DNA of 64,000 nt from Eutrophovita sp913057845 (GCA_963925895.1 CAWUVH010000001.1:1-64000); one strand, 5' to 3'; counted from the stretch's first letter, positions 8,255-17,231 are shown. Made by a program: numbers and translations. The notes: generated from the letters alone by a model not told the origin.

Positions 8255-9781
8255 TTATAACTCTTCAATACCCTCACGCAACACCTTAGCGTGATTCGCA
8301 ATTAAACTCTTCTCTTCATCTGATTTTCGATCCAAGTTCTTCAACATCATAGCCATTCTTGGGTTTTTATCAAAAAACCTTCTTTGACTCGACAAAAAGT
8401 CCCAATATAGCGTGTCGAATGGGCAGGATTTTGCATTGTGCTTTTCTTTACGGCTGTATTGACAACCCTTACAGTAATCACTCATCCGGTTAATGTAAGC
8501 GCTACTGGAGACATATGGCTTCGTTGCAAGCACGCCTCCATCCGCATACTGACTCATCCCAATCGTATTAGGTGCCTCAACCCACTCTAGTGCGTCAATA
8601 TAGATGCCCAGGTACCAATGGTGAACCTCGTGAGGATTCAACCCTGCCAGCAATGAGAAATTTCCGACAATCATTAATCGCTGTATATGGTGCGCATAAG
8701 CAGTATTCAAAGATTGTTTAATGGTTGTACTTAAACAATTCATCCCAACATCGCCCGTCCAGAACCAACTAGGTAGCTCTCTGCCAAATAGAAAGTGATT
8801 ACTCTTCAAATAATCGGGCATTTTTGCCCAATAGATACCACGAATGTACTCCCTCCACCCTAGCACTTGCCTCACAAACCCCTCAATACTTGCGATATTC
8901 TCCCGGTCCTCAACCAGCTCCTGAACCACCGTATTAATTACCTCTTGCGGTGAAATCATTTTCAAATTTAAAGAAAACGAGAGTAGCGAATGAAAGAGTG
9001 TCTGATGCTTAACTGACATAGCATCCTGATAATCACCAAAGAACCTTATATTCGCAGAGCAGAAATCCTTAAGCATTACCAATGATTCCTCACGACTCAG
9101 TGGCCATTGAAATGCTTCGGAGGTTGGATTACCGAACGTAGTAATGCCAGACTCTACTATCTCACCCCATAATTTCGTATGGTCATGCTTCGGCCGCCGC
9201 AAGGAACGGGGCGTAGGCTCGCCACGCCAGTTTTTTCGATTTTCCTTGTCGAAATTCCAAGCACCTCCTACGGGCTTAGATTCACTCATTAACACGTCAT
9301 GTTTGAGCCGTAAATGCCGATACCAATTCTCCATTTTCCAGGATTTTTTCTGTTCCATGAAAAAGGCTAGTGCGCCTCGCTCTTCGTAGAAATGCTCCGA
9401 CGGGACACTGCCGCCGGATAGCTTGGACCTATCAAGAAACCCATTTAACTCCTGATCAACATACCAAGAATCTGGCTCTTGCCAGATAAATTCCTTAATC
9501 GCTAATTTATAACAGAAATGTTCTAAATTACCGCAAAAGCTGTGATGATTTGCGGAAGCGTTGATGTCAACATATTCAACATGATGCCCTTGATCAGTTA
9601 ATGTTTTTGAAAAAAACCGCATCGCCGCGAATGTGCCTAGTATTTTTTGCGCATGTTGTGGAGACCGACTCGCCTCCGACTTAACCTCCATCATTATGTA
9701 AACCACGTCACTTTCGATCGCATTAAACCAAGAGTGATTTAAATTAAGCTGGTCTCCCAAGATAAGGCGCAACTGTCTCAT
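8255..9781 (-). CDS. iron-sulfur bacterial cryptochrome/photolyase (PhrB-like)
   Basis: A 508-residue FAD-dependent DNA photolyase of the FeS-BCP class, whose characterised member PhrB repairs (6-4) photoproducts. It opens with RLILGDQLNLNHSWF, the photolyase-related antenna domain. The four cluster cysteines are all present (C349, C437, C440, C453), within one residue of the PhrB positions, in GMNCLS, YCKGCQ and KSCPF. The DGGVLATKPY segment belongs to the FAD pocket. The ATG at 9781 with GTGAG upstream is preferred over a TTG two codons earlier. It lies 7 bp downstream of a DUF2256 mini-gene, a frequent partner of these photolyases. Confidence 0.9.
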   Translation of the reverse strand: MRQLRLILGDQLNLNHSWFNAIESDVVYIMMEVKSEASRSPQHAQKILGTFAAMRFFSKTLTDQGHHVEYVDINASANHHSFCGNLEHFCYKLAIKEFIWQEPDSWYVDQELNGFLDRSKLSGGSVPSEHFYEERGALAFFMEQKKSWKMENWYRHLRLKHDVLMSESKPVGGAWNFDKENRKNWRGEPTPRSLRRPKHDHTKLWGEIVESGITTFGNPTSEAFQWPLSREESLVMLKDFCSANIRFFGDYQDAMSVKHQTLFHSLLSFSLNLKMISPQEVINTVVQELVEDRENIASIEGFVRQVLGWREYIRGIYWAKMPDYLKSNHFLFGRELPSWFWTGDVGMNCLSTTIKQSLNTAYAHHIQRLMIVGNFSLLAGLNPHEVHHWYLGIYIDALEWVEAPNTIGMSQYADGGVLATKPYVSSSAYINRMSDYCKGCQYSRKEKHNAKSCPFDTLYWDFLSSQRRFFDKNPRMAMMLKNLDRKSDEEKSLIANHAKVLREGIEEL

Positions 9782-9788
9782 AATCAAC

Positions 9789-9956
9789 TCACGACACGGT
9801 TGAGCGACGACAACGCTCCGAGCAATATTTCACCTGCTCCCAATCTCTTGCCCATTTCTTACGCCACGAAAACGACTTTCGACAAGTGACGCATACCTTG
9901 GAAGGCAGATTTGATTTTGTATAACCCGCAGGCTTAAGGTTAACCAACTGACTCAC
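9789..9956 (-). CDS. DUF2256 family small zinc-ribbon-like protein
   Basis: A 55-residue gene read directly from the minus strand between dnaQ and the photolyase. Its C-terminal half reads PSKVCVTCRKSFSWRKKW followed by WEQVKYCSERCR, giving CxxC...CxxxC, the DUF2256 signature. These tiny proteins are known neighbours of cryptochrome/photolyase genes; their function is not established and metal binding is inferred. The first start is a GTG at 9956 that abuts the dnaQ stop. A TTG at 9947 has an AGGTGA ribosome-binding site with 5-nt spacing and may be the true start. Gaps to both neighbours are under 10 bp, suggesting dnaQ-DUF2256-photolyase cotranscription. Confidence 0.88.
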   Translation of the reverse strand: MSQLVNLKPAGYTKSNLPSKVCVTCRKSFSWRKKWARDWEQVKYCSERCRRSTVS

Positions 9957-10658
9957 CTATTCGTTTACGATTGTCCACGCCGCTTTAATATTCTCACTAC
10001 GCTCTAATTGATCCAGATATTTTTCATGTGCATTGAGCTCCTCTTTGGATGCCTTCACAACAAGAACATGAGTCTCAGGAACTTCAGATCCCTGGCTTGA
10101 TATCAATTGCGCTTCATCAGCGTCATCACTCAATAAACTATCTTGACCTCGCGTCATAGCTAAATAAACTTCAGCAAGCAACTGCGTATCTATTAAAGCG
10201 CCGTGAAGTGTTCGGGACGAGCGATCAATCGAATACCGCTCACACAACGCATCAAGTGAATTTCTCCTTCCAGGATGGAGGCGTCGCGCCAAAGCCAAAG
10301 AGTCGATGACCCCATCACAATACTCAGTAAATACACCAAGCCCTAGTTTCTCAAATTCCATATTCAAAAAACCAACATCAAAAGACGCGTTGTGAATCAC
10401 AACCTGAGTGCCTTTAACGAATGCCAACAAGTCGTTAACGATGACATCAAACAACGGCTTGTCTTCTAAAAACTCATCACTCAAGCCGTGAACTTGAAAT
10501 GCCTCGGGCTCTACGAGACGTTGTGGATTTACATAAACCTGAAAGACCTTATTTGTAACGTTTCGACTCTCGACCTCAATCGCAGCAATTTCAATAATTC
10601 GATGACCGTTTGCCGGGCTCAGTCCTGTCGTCTCTGTGTCTAAAATGACGTAACGCAC
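9957..10658 (-). CDS. dnaQ: DNA polymerase III epsilon subunit (3'-5' proofreading exonuclease)
   Basis: Proofreading subunit of the replicative polymerase core. The 233-residue product shows the DEDDh exonuclease motifs: ILDTETTG (residues 5-12), HNASFDVGF (about 97-105) and HGALIDTQLLAEVYLA (about 157-172), which give D, E, D, H and D. The C-terminal 50 residues would be the polymerase alpha contact region. It sits 21 bp after rnhA, the classical rnhA-dnaQ neighbourhood, though here both run in the same direction. The DUF2256 gene begins right at its stop. Confidence 0.95.
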   Translation of the reverse strand: MRYVILDTETTGLSPANGHRIIEIAAIEVESRNVTNKVFQVYVNPQRLVEPEAFQVHGLSDEFLEDKPLFDVIVNDLLAFVKGTQVVIHNASFDVGFLNMEFEKLGLGVFTEYCDGVIDSLALARRLHPGRRNSLDALCERYSIDRSSRTLHGALIDTQLLAEVYLAMTRGQDSLLSDDADEAQLISSQGSEVPETHVLVVKASKEELNAHEKYLDQLERSENIKAAWTIVNE

Positions 10659-10679
10659 GCAATGCTCCTTAATATAAGA

Positions 10680-11129
10680 CTAATCAGCGATTCGAATCGG
10701 GACGCCTCGATTGGCCAGATCATCAGCGCGCTCATTACCTAAATTCCCAGCATGCCCTTTTACCCATATCCATTCGATCTCATGTCGAGGGACGAGTTCA
10801 TCAAGCATCATCCATAAATCAACGTTTTTCACAGGTTTTTTATTGCTTGTTTTCCAACCCGTCTTCTTCCAGTTAGAAATCCACAGATTAATACCATTTT
10901 TCACATACTGCGAATCAATAAATAAACGAATTTTTGACGGATTCTTAAGCATTCGTAGCGCCTCAATGACCGCCGTTAACTCCATCCGATTATTTGTAGT
11001 TTCAGCCTCACCTCCGAATATTTCCTTTTCATGCGCTCCAGATATCAGATACGCTCCCCATCCACCAGGACCAGGATTGCCCTTGCACGCACCATCAGTA
11101 TAGATATCAATTGTGCTCTTAGCCGTCAT
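10680..11129 (-). CDS. rnhA: ribonuclease HI
   Basis: Degrades the RNA strand of RNA-DNA hybrids in the cytoplasm. The 149-residue protein has the full RNase H active site: D in IYTDGACKGNPGPGGWG, E in NNRMELTAVIEAL, D in LFIDSQYV and D in GNERADDLA. The HAGNLGNERAD segment includes the flexible-loop histidine. Length is close to the E. coli enzyme (155). Its ATG overlaps the stop of the upstream methyltransferase gene by 4 nt. Confidence 0.96.
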   Translation of the reverse strand: MTAKSTIDIYTDGACKGNPGPGGWGAYLISGAHEKEIFGGEAETTNNRMELTAVIEALRMLKNPSKIRLFIDSQYVKNGINLWISNWKKTGWKTSNKKPVKNVDLWMMLDELVPRHEIEWIWVKGHAGNLGNERADDLANRGVPIRIAD

Positions 11130-11881
11130 TCATCCACCCCACCAAGCTCAATCACCTTTGCAGTTTCCTTATGCGTTGATCCGGCCACGTGTCGAACCGA
11201 CCGGTAAGAAGGCCAACGATCTATTGATAAACGCATACCTCGAACCTTTTTTACACCTTTAAGCATATAAACCCCACCCAATATAGGCCACCATCGATCT
11301 CCCGCAGATTCCATAAATAAAAACCGCTCACGCCATTTGTCAGAATGAATAGGTGCACGATAAAACCCCCACCGTCCAGCCTCTACTTCAATACTCAACA
11401 ACTTTAACCAATCTTTAACGCGCCACAAACTTAACAACTCTGTTGGAACACCATTTTCCTTAACCGTGCATTTCTTCAAAAGGTGACGTACGCCCCAAAG
11501 GCTCATAGGATTAAATGCTGACAGCACCAGCGAACCACCAGGCACCAGAATTCTCTCAATCTCTCTGACAACCCCATGTGGGTTTATGCTGAACTCTAAG
11601 CCATGCGGTAGAACCACCAAGTCTATTGAGTTCGATTTTATGGGATTTTGATGAGGTAGCCCTCGAATCTGACCGAAGGACGATTCAGACATCACAAACT
11701 TATTAGGAATACGACTATGGGCTAAAAAGTCGTGCTGAGGAAAACCAACTTGAACAGCGTTGAATCCAAAAACATCTGAGACCATACCGTCAAATATGGG
11801 TCGCTCTGCACCCAGCAGATCTTTTCCTAAAGACCCTGAAAAACAATCGACTAAATTTACTTTATCCTCACGTGTTGACAT
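11126..11881 (-). CDS. class I methyltransferase-like protein (YafS position)
   Basis: A 251-residue protein with a Methyltransf_11-like core: SNSIDLVVLPHGLEFSINP, then the post-motif VREIERILVPGGSLVLSAFNP, where VPGG is the usual motif III turn. The glycine-rich SAM motif I is poorly conserved (DVFGFNAVQVG), as in other members at this locus, so catalysis is not proven. Position between gloB and rnhA corresponds to E. coli yafS. Substrate unknown. ATGA overlap with rnhA suggests coupled translation; the divergent gloB starts 30 bp away. Confidence 0.75.
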   Translation of the reverse strand: MSTREDKVNLVDCFSGSLGKDLLGAERPIFDGMVSDVFGFNAVQVGFPQHDFLAHSRIPNKFVMSESSFGQIRGLPHQNPIKSNSIDLVVLPHGLEFSINPHGVVREIERILVPGGSLVLSAFNPMSLWGVRHLLKKCTVKENGVPTELLSLWRVKDWLKLLSIEVEAGRWGFYRAPIHSDKWRERFLFMESAGDRWWPILGGVYMLKGVKKVRGMRLSIDRWPSYRSVRHVAGSTHKETAKVIELGGVDE

Positions 11882-11911
11882 TTAATCTGCTGGCATCAAA
11901 GATGAGAGTAT

Positions 11912-12682
11912 ATGAATAATACGCAAGTCTATCCGGTTAAGGCCTTCCAAGACAATTACATTTGGACAATCCATAATCAAACGCACGCAGTGATTGTTGA
12001 CCCCGGTGATTCACTACCTGTTCTGGAATTCTTAGCATCCAGAAAGCTGGCTCTATCCGCTATTCTGATCACGCACCATCACGCCGATCACGTCGGGGGG
12101 ATCCTGAATATCATTGATAAGTGTAATGTGCCTGTGTATGGGCCTAAGACCGAAAGTATTCCTGAGATAACGCACCAGCTCGTTGAAGGCGACGAAGTGA
12201 GGTTTGACCAATTAGACCTCACGTTTAACATCCTTGATATACCTGGACATACGTCAGGACACATTGCCTATTTTGATGATAAACGGGTGTTTTGTGGGGA
12301 TACTCTGTTCTCATGTGGATGCGGGAGAATCTTTGAAGGCACCCCACCACAAATGTTTCAATCCCTGGAAAAGCTTGCGCATTTACCTGACTCGACGGAG
12401 GTTTACTGCACTCATGAGTACACACTATCCAACATTAAATTTGCTCGCGCATTGGAACCGAATAACTCGGCATTGGCTGATTATGAACATCTGATTAATT
12501 TTAAAATGTCGAACCAACAAATTTCCTTACCAACATCAATTGGGTTTGAAAAATCTGTGAACCCATTCCTTCGGTGTAACGAGCCAACGGTTATCCAAGC
12601 GGCGCAAGCTAAGGCGCACGAAACACTCTCTAATGCGGTAGAAGTATTTGCTACGATAAGAAAATGGAAAAATGATTTTTAG
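11912..12682 (+). CDS. gloB: hydroxyacylglutathione hydrolase (glyoxalase II)
   Basis: Hydrolyses S-lactoylglutathione to lactate and glutathione, the second step of methylglyoxal detoxification. The 256-residue metallo-beta-lactamase-fold protein has the binuclear metal motif THHHADHVGG (about residues 53-62), the GHTSGHIAY histidine, FCGDTLFSCGCGR with the bridging aspartate, and the late CTHEYT histidine. The C-terminal HAGH domain with NPFLRC is present. It is divergent from the methyltransferase/rnhA/dnaQ run and followed by mltD, as in many Gammaproteobacteria. Confidence 0.95.
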   Translation: MNNTQVYPVKAFQDNYIWTIHNQTHAVIVDPGDSLPVLEFLASRKLALSAILITHHHADHVGGILNIIDKCNVPVYGPKTESIPEITHQLVEGDEVRFDQLDLTFNILDIPGHTSGHIAYFDDKRVFCGDTLFSCGCGRIFEGTPPQMFQSLEKLAHLPDSTEVYCTHEYTLSNIKFARALEPNNSALADYEHLINFKMSNQQISLPTSIGFEKSVNPFLRCNEPTVIQAAQAKAHETLSNAVEVFATIRKWKNDF

Positions 12683-12715
12683 CCTCAAGATCACTGTTTG
12701 AATAGCGCCACAACT

Positions 12716-14314
12716 ATGCATCTCCAAAATAAATTGTCATTAATCTCAGCCCTCATTGCTTGTATCGCACTAAATACTGCTCTTGCGGATCCAGCTCTTG
12801 ATAAGACCGATCAAGAAATTGTTCGAGAATTCCTCACTGAACATGACATAAAAACGGTGAGTTTCTGGTCGTTCAACTATATCGATCTCGATGCGCAAAA
12901 TGGCTCACAGGAAGTATCACTGGACTCAATCCCCAGCATTTGGCCCCGTGTCATAGACGGATTTGGCATGCCCGACATCCTTTATGGCGAAAAAGAAATC
13001 ATTTATCGAGTAGAGCGAGGAGACACACTCTCTGGCGTTGCTAAACGCTATGGGGTAACCGTAAGAGCGCTAAAAACCTGGAATAAACTAAACGGATCAT
13101 TAATACGAATAGATCAAAAATTATTCATCCATAAAAACGCTCAAGGTAAGCGCGTACATAATTACGAAAAACGCTATAAGAGTAATCTTGATTATGTAGC
13201 ACGCATCTTTAACCGCAGCCAGAAGTACATGCACCATATCCTGGCTGAAATAGAGAAAAGAAATATGCCAACCGAGTTGGCCTTACTTCCCATGGTCGAG
13301 AGCGCATACTACCCAGTGGCCTACTCTCGAGCACACGCCGCTGGCCTATGGCAATTTATACCATCGACAGGCAAAAATTACGGCCTAGAACAAACCTGGT
13401 GGCGTGATGAGCGAAGAGATGTTATTGCATCCACTACAGCAGCACTGGACTACCTGGAAACATTACATGCCGAGTTCAATGACTGGCAGCTTGTTTTGGC
13501 GGCATATAATTGGGGAGAAAATGGGCTGAGGCGAGCGATTAAACGCAACAAGAAGCGAGGCAAAGGAACCACATATTTCGACCTAAAAATGCCAAAAGAG
13601 ACAAGAAATTATGTCCCCAAACTACAAGCCATTAAAAACATTATCCTTGAAGCACACGCAGGTTCTCTGGCATTACCACATGTGGCGGACTATGCATATT
13701 TCACACCTGTACACGTCTCTAACCTCATAGATATAAAATTAGCCGCTAAATTTGCAGACATTGATATAGAAGAATTTGAAATGCTGAACCCGTCACATAA
13801 TCGCCCAATCTTCACAACAGATGGGGGGAGCTTAATGCTCATCCCGAGCGATCGGACGGAAATATTTAAAAAGAATCTAAATAATCATAAAGCCCCATTA
13901 CTAAGCTGGGGGACCTACCAATTCAAAAAAGGAGATACGCTTTCTCAGACGGCTAAGCAATTCAACATCAGCGTCGACAAGCTCCGCGCCATCAATGGCT
14001 TAAAACCATATTTCCCGATACAGGTAGGTCAATCGGTACTTGTACCTTGGCCCTCCGAGTCACAGCCCTCGAATCTAAATGAAACCTGGCAGCTTCCTGA
14101 GTTCTCTCAACCCAACTCACTGTATGGCAAAGAGATCGTTTATCGAATTAAATCGGGAGATACTCTCTCTGGAATCGCTAAACGCTACGGAGTATCCATC
14201 AAGGCGCTTAAAACGTGGAATAAGCTGAGTGGGTCCTCGATACGAGTAGCTCAAAAATTAGTCATTTATAAAGACTTTACAATTCCGAGTGTATCTCAGA
14301 TGCTAGGGCGTTAA
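12716..14314 (+). CDS. mltD: membrane-bound lytic murein transglycosylase D with three LysM domains
   Basis: Periplasmic enzyme that cleaves peptidoglycan glycan strands. The 532-residue protein has a signal peptide, then LysM1 (about residues 95-141), the SLT domain with catalytic E195 in LLPMVESAYYP and the AGLWQFIPSTGKNYGL motif, then LysM2 (about 401-443) and LysM3 (about 474-520). The family usually has LysM repeats only after the SLT domain; the N-terminal LysM here is nearly identical to the last one, indicating an internal duplication. No lipobox cysteine is visible at the signal peptide end. Start at ATG 12716; a TTG six codons earlier is less likely. Confidence 0.92.
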   Translation: MHLQNKLSLISALIACIALNTALADPALDKTDQEIVREFLTEHDIKTVSFWSFNYIDLDAQNGSQEVSLDSIPSIWPRVIDGFGMPDILYGEKEIIYRVERGDTLSGVAKRYGVTVRALKTWNKLNGSLIRIDQKLFIHKNAQGKRVHNYEKRYKSNLDYVARIFNRSQKYMHHILAEIEKRNMPTELALLPMVESAYYPVAYSRAHAAGLWQFIPSTGKNYGLEQTWWRDERRDVIASTTAALDYLETLHAEFNDWQLVLAAYNWGENGLRRAIKRNKKRGKGTTYFDLKMPKETRNYVPKLQAIKNIILEAHAGSLALPHVADYAYFTPVHVSNLIDIKLAAKFADIDIEEFEMLNPSHNRPIFTTDGGSLMLIPSDRTEIFKKNLNNHKAPLLSWGTYQFKKGDTLSQTAKQFNISVDKLRAINGLKPYFPIQVGQSVLVPWPSESQPSNLNETWQLPEFSQPNSLYGKEIVYRIKSGDTLSGIAKRYGVSIKALKTWNKLSGSSIRVAQKLVIYKDFTIPSVSQMLGR

Positions 14315-14346
14315 AATAACGACCACAATTATCAAATGGTAAATCA

Positions 14347-15135
14347 ATGGGACTCCTTACTGACAAAAAATTATTAATTACGGGCCTTCTAAGCAATCGG
14401 TCAATCGCTTATGGGATTGCTAAAGCGGCCATGCGGGAAGGGGCTACCCTCGCGTTCAGTTACGCAGGCGGTGAGAAAATAGAAAAAAGAGTTAGAGATC
14501 TTGCGAAGGACTTTAATACCGACCTCGTACTCCCCTGCGATGTTGGCAGCGACGAAGAAATTCATGCGCTTTTCGATTCATTAAAGACTGAGTGGGGACA
14601 CCTTGATGGGCTCGTGCACTCAATTGCATTTGCGCCAAGAGAATCATTAAGCGGTAGCTATCTTGACTCCGTGACGAGGGAAGCATTTCAAGTTGCCCAT
14701 GACATCAGCTCTTACAGCTTCTCAGCCCTCGCTCAAGCAGCTCATCCATTAATGGTGGGACGCAATGCGTCACTACTGGCATTGACGTATTTAGGGTCAC
14801 AACGAGCATTTCCCAGCTACAACGTCATGGGCTTGGCAAAGGCCAGTCTTGAAGCTAATGTGCGCTACATGGCTCATAGCCTTGGCTCCGACAATATCCG
14901 GGTCAATGCGATCTCTGCAGGCCCAATCAAAACCTTGGCTGCCGCAGGTATTGGAAGCTTCTCCAAACTACTGTCATTTGCAGCTAAAACAGCCCCTTTG
15001 AAAAGAAATGTAACCACCGAGGAAGTTGGGAACGCCGCTGCTTTTCTTCTTAGTAATTTAGCAAGCGGCATTACTGGGGAAATAACGTACGTTGATGCAG
15101 GTTTTAACACTGCCGGAGTAGCCCCATTAGACTAA
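14347..15135 (+). CDS. fabI: enoyl-[acyl-carrier-protein] reductase (NADH)
   Basis: Last reductive step of each fatty-acid elongation cycle. The 262-residue SDR-fold protein begins with the FabI nucleotide site LLITGLLSNRSIAYGIA, has the DCDVGSDEEI-like strand (PCDVGSDEEI), and the active-site pair Y-x6-K in SYNVMGLAKASLE, diagnostic of FabI rather than FabG. The C-terminal GITGEITYVDAGFN is standard. It converges on ppiD with a 17-bp gap; the same pair is adjacent in Pseudomonas-type chromosomes. Confidence 0.96.
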   Translation: MGLLTDKKLLITGLLSNRSIAYGIAKAAMREGATLAFSYAGGEKIEKRVRDLAKDFNTDLVLPCDVGSDEEIHALFDSLKTEWGHLDGLVHSIAFAPRESLSGSYLDSVTREAFQVAHDISSYSFSALAQAAHPLMVGRNASLLALTYLGSQRAFPSYNVMGLAKASLEANVRYMAHSLGSDNIRVNAISAGPIKTLAAAGIGSFSKLLSFAAKTAPLKRNVTTEEVGNAAAFLLSNLASGITGEITYVDAGFNTAGVAPLD

Positions 15136-15152
15136 TCCGGTAACTAATTTGA

Positions 15153-17060
15153 CTAGTTATTAAGACTCTCCGAGTCGCTTTTGATACGAACATTCGCATT
15201 TTCACGCAGACTTGCAATGTATGCGCTCATCTGTTGCTGCATGAGCATCTGAGCTAACTGCCTTTTTGCGGTACTCAAATCGTCGTCTGTAACCTCTTCT
15301 AAATCAACCACCTTGGTTACCCGAAAGATGACATAACGACCATCATCAATGGTCATCCCTACATGAGCAGGCAATTCATCTTTGGAAACGCCAAAAATAG
15401 CTCTCAGGCCCTCCGGATGCAGGCCTTGCCGTTTTACCAACGTAACCATCCCTGGTTTAGACCAATCGTCTGAAGTGGCTTCGTCACCGCCTTGAATGGC
15501 AGCGAGAGTAGATTCACCCTCCAAAACGACTTTATCGAGAGCACCCTGCGATTTAAGAAAGTCCTTAATTTCACCTGCAACATCCTCGAATTTCATCTCT
15601 TCTTCGAGCGCATACTCAATCACCCGCGCAGCCACTAATGTTTTAGGCTGCACTTCAAAGGCTTCTGTATTGCGTTTCTCTTCCAGTGACTCTGCAGAAA
15701 ATATAGCTTGAAGGAGCTCTGGTTTTTCGAGAAGTGTGTTGTAGCCTGCGCTTTCACGACTCACCCAATCGCTGGTTTGTATGGTGAGACCCAATTCATC
15801 AGCAACCGGTCCGAGACTGTCGTAGTCGGTATACACCCGATCGCTAAATGTTTGCGAGGCAGTGAGATATGTATCGTCAACTTTAGATTGACGCACACCT
15901 TTTTCAATCTCTTCCCTCGCATCTTCAAAAGATGTGGTGTTGACTGCTTTAACATCATCGATACGGATGATGTGGTAACCGTACTGCGTCTCAATAGGAC
16001 CAACAATGGATCCGATTTCGGACTCAAACAATGCTTTATCAAAGGACTCAACCATGAGACCACGTTGCACGAAACCAAGATCACCTTCACTTTCAGCCGA
16101 CCCGGGATCATTTGAAAACTCTTGAGCCAAGGCTCCAAACTGAGCAGGATCCCTCTTCACAATTTGCAGCAGCTCCTCAGAACGCGAACGAGCAGCAAAT
16201 TTTTCAGCATCAGATCCTTCTTCTATCACTGAAATTAGTATATGACTCGCCCTACGTTCTTCAACACCTTGGAACTCAGCAATTCGATCTTCATAGGACT
16301 GACGCAGTTCGTCCTCAGAAATGGAGACAGAAGCTGCAGCTGACTCTTCATTGAGCACTAAATATTCAACCTTTGCGCGCTCTGGAAGTTTAAATAGATT
16401 CTTGTTGTCATCAAAATATTTTCGCACGTCTTCATCAGTTACTTCGATCGATTCTCGATACTTAGCGGGAGAAAAAATTAACTGACTGACCTCTCGCTGC
16501 TGACCACGCTGCCTGACTAACCGACTCACAACTGAGTCTGAAACGATAGCGCTCTGAGTGATAACGTTTTGTAGCCGCCCCACCAACAAATCTTGCTCGA
16601 TTTGAGACTCAAATTCGGCCGGCACTAAATTTTGCGCGCGCAAGAGTCGTTCATATTTTTCGACGGAAAACGCACCTGAATCATCAAAGAATGCGGGAAC
16701 AGCTCCAATCACCTCTGTCAACTCCTCTGGAGAGACCATCATGCCCATACTCCTGGCCTGATTCAGTAACAAGCGACGTTGGATCATGTTATTTAATATT
16801 GAATTCTTGAATTCAGCAGTTTGCAGATACTCAGCGGCTTGTGGGTTTGCTTGGGTCTGAGGTCGGAGCCGATCTTGCTCTTGGCTGACCATCATGGCTA
16901 ATTCCTGACGCGAGATTATTGACTTCCCAACTTCCGCAATAATCTCTGCTGAATTACCGGAGCTAAAATAAGAACCGACACCAATAGACGCGAACGTCAA
17001 AACGATTAAAACCAGTATCGCCTGCGAGAATATTTTGTACTTACTTAAGAAGTCAAACAT
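15153..17060 (-). CDS. ppiD: periplasmic folding chaperone / peptidyl-prolyl isomerase PpiD
   Basis: A membrane-anchored periplasmic chaperone at the Sec exit site. The 635-residue protein has one N-terminal membrane helix (about residues 13-32), a SurA-like N-terminal chaperone region (about 35-190), a parvulin rotamase domain (about 270-370, RASHILISV...GDLGFVQRG...GYHIIRID) and a C-terminal PpiD region. Length matches the family. It follows the tRNA-Asp terminator on the same strand in the lon-hupB-ppiD order seen in Gammaproteobacteria. Confidence 0.92.
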   Translation of the reverse strand: MFDFLSKYKIFSQAILVLIVLTFASIGVGSYFSSGNSAEIIAEVGKSIISRQELAMMVSQEQDRLRPQTQANPQAAEYLQTAEFKNSILNNMIQRRLLLNQARSMGMMVSPEELTEVIGAVPAFFDDSGAFSVEKYERLLRAQNLVPAEFESQIEQDLLVGRLQNVITQSAIVSDSVVSRLVRQRGQQREVSQLIFSPAKYRESIEVTDEDVRKYFDDNKNLFKLPERAKVEYLVLNEESAAASVSISEDELRQSYEDRIAEFQGVEERRASHILISVIEEGSDAEKFAARSRSEELLQIVKRDPAQFGALAQEFSNDPGSAESEGDLGFVQRGLMVESFDKALFESEIGSIVGPIETQYGYHIIRIDDVKAVNTTSFEDAREEIEKGVRQSKVDDTYLTASQTFSDRVYTDYDSLGPVADELGLTIQTSDWVSRESAGYNTLLEKPELLQAIFSAESLEEKRNTEAFEVQPKTLVAARVIEYALEEEMKFEDVAGEIKDFLKSQGALDKVVLEGESTLAAIQGGDEATSDDWSKPGMVTLVKRQGLHPEGLRAIFGVSKDELPAHVGMTIDDGRYVIFRVTKVVDLEEVTDDDLSTAKRQLAQMLMQQQMSAYIASLRENANVRIKSDSESLNN

Positions 17061-17108
17061 GTGGGGAACCTAAAAAACTGTCTCAAATTATCAATGACGT
17101 AGATTAAC

Positions 17109-17137
17109 AAAAAAGGCGAACTTGCGTTCGCCTTTTT
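17109..17137 (-). terminator. intrinsic terminator after tRNA-Asp (bidirectional)
   Basis: A perfect 7-bp stem GGCGAAC/GTTCGCC around TTGC, flanked by six A residues on the left and five T residues on the right. On the minus strand it ends the tRNA-Val/tRNA-Asp transcript; its symmetry would also stop plus-strand transcription. Confidence 0.85.
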
Positions 17138-17142
17138 CATAT

Positions 17143-17219
17143 TGGCGGAGTGGACGGGACTCGAACCCGCGACCCCCGGCGTGACAGGCCGGTATTCTAA
17201 CCAACTGAACTACCACTCC
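17143..17219 (-). tRNA. tRNA-Asp (anticodon GTC)
   Basis: A 77-nt cloverleaf on the minus strand: acceptor GGAGTGG/CCACTCC, anticodon arm CCGGC-CTGTCAC-GCCGG with anticodon GTC, T-loop TTCGAGT and encoded CCA. It is 12 bp downstream of tRNA-Val and directly before a terminator. Confidence 0.96.
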
Positions 17220-17231
17220 TTAACAACGGTC

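Noticed and set aside
15141..15159. TAACTA...TAGTTA inverted repeat between fabI and ppiD
   Set aside because: AT-only short stem overlapping the ppiD stop, no U-run. Too weak to call a terminator.
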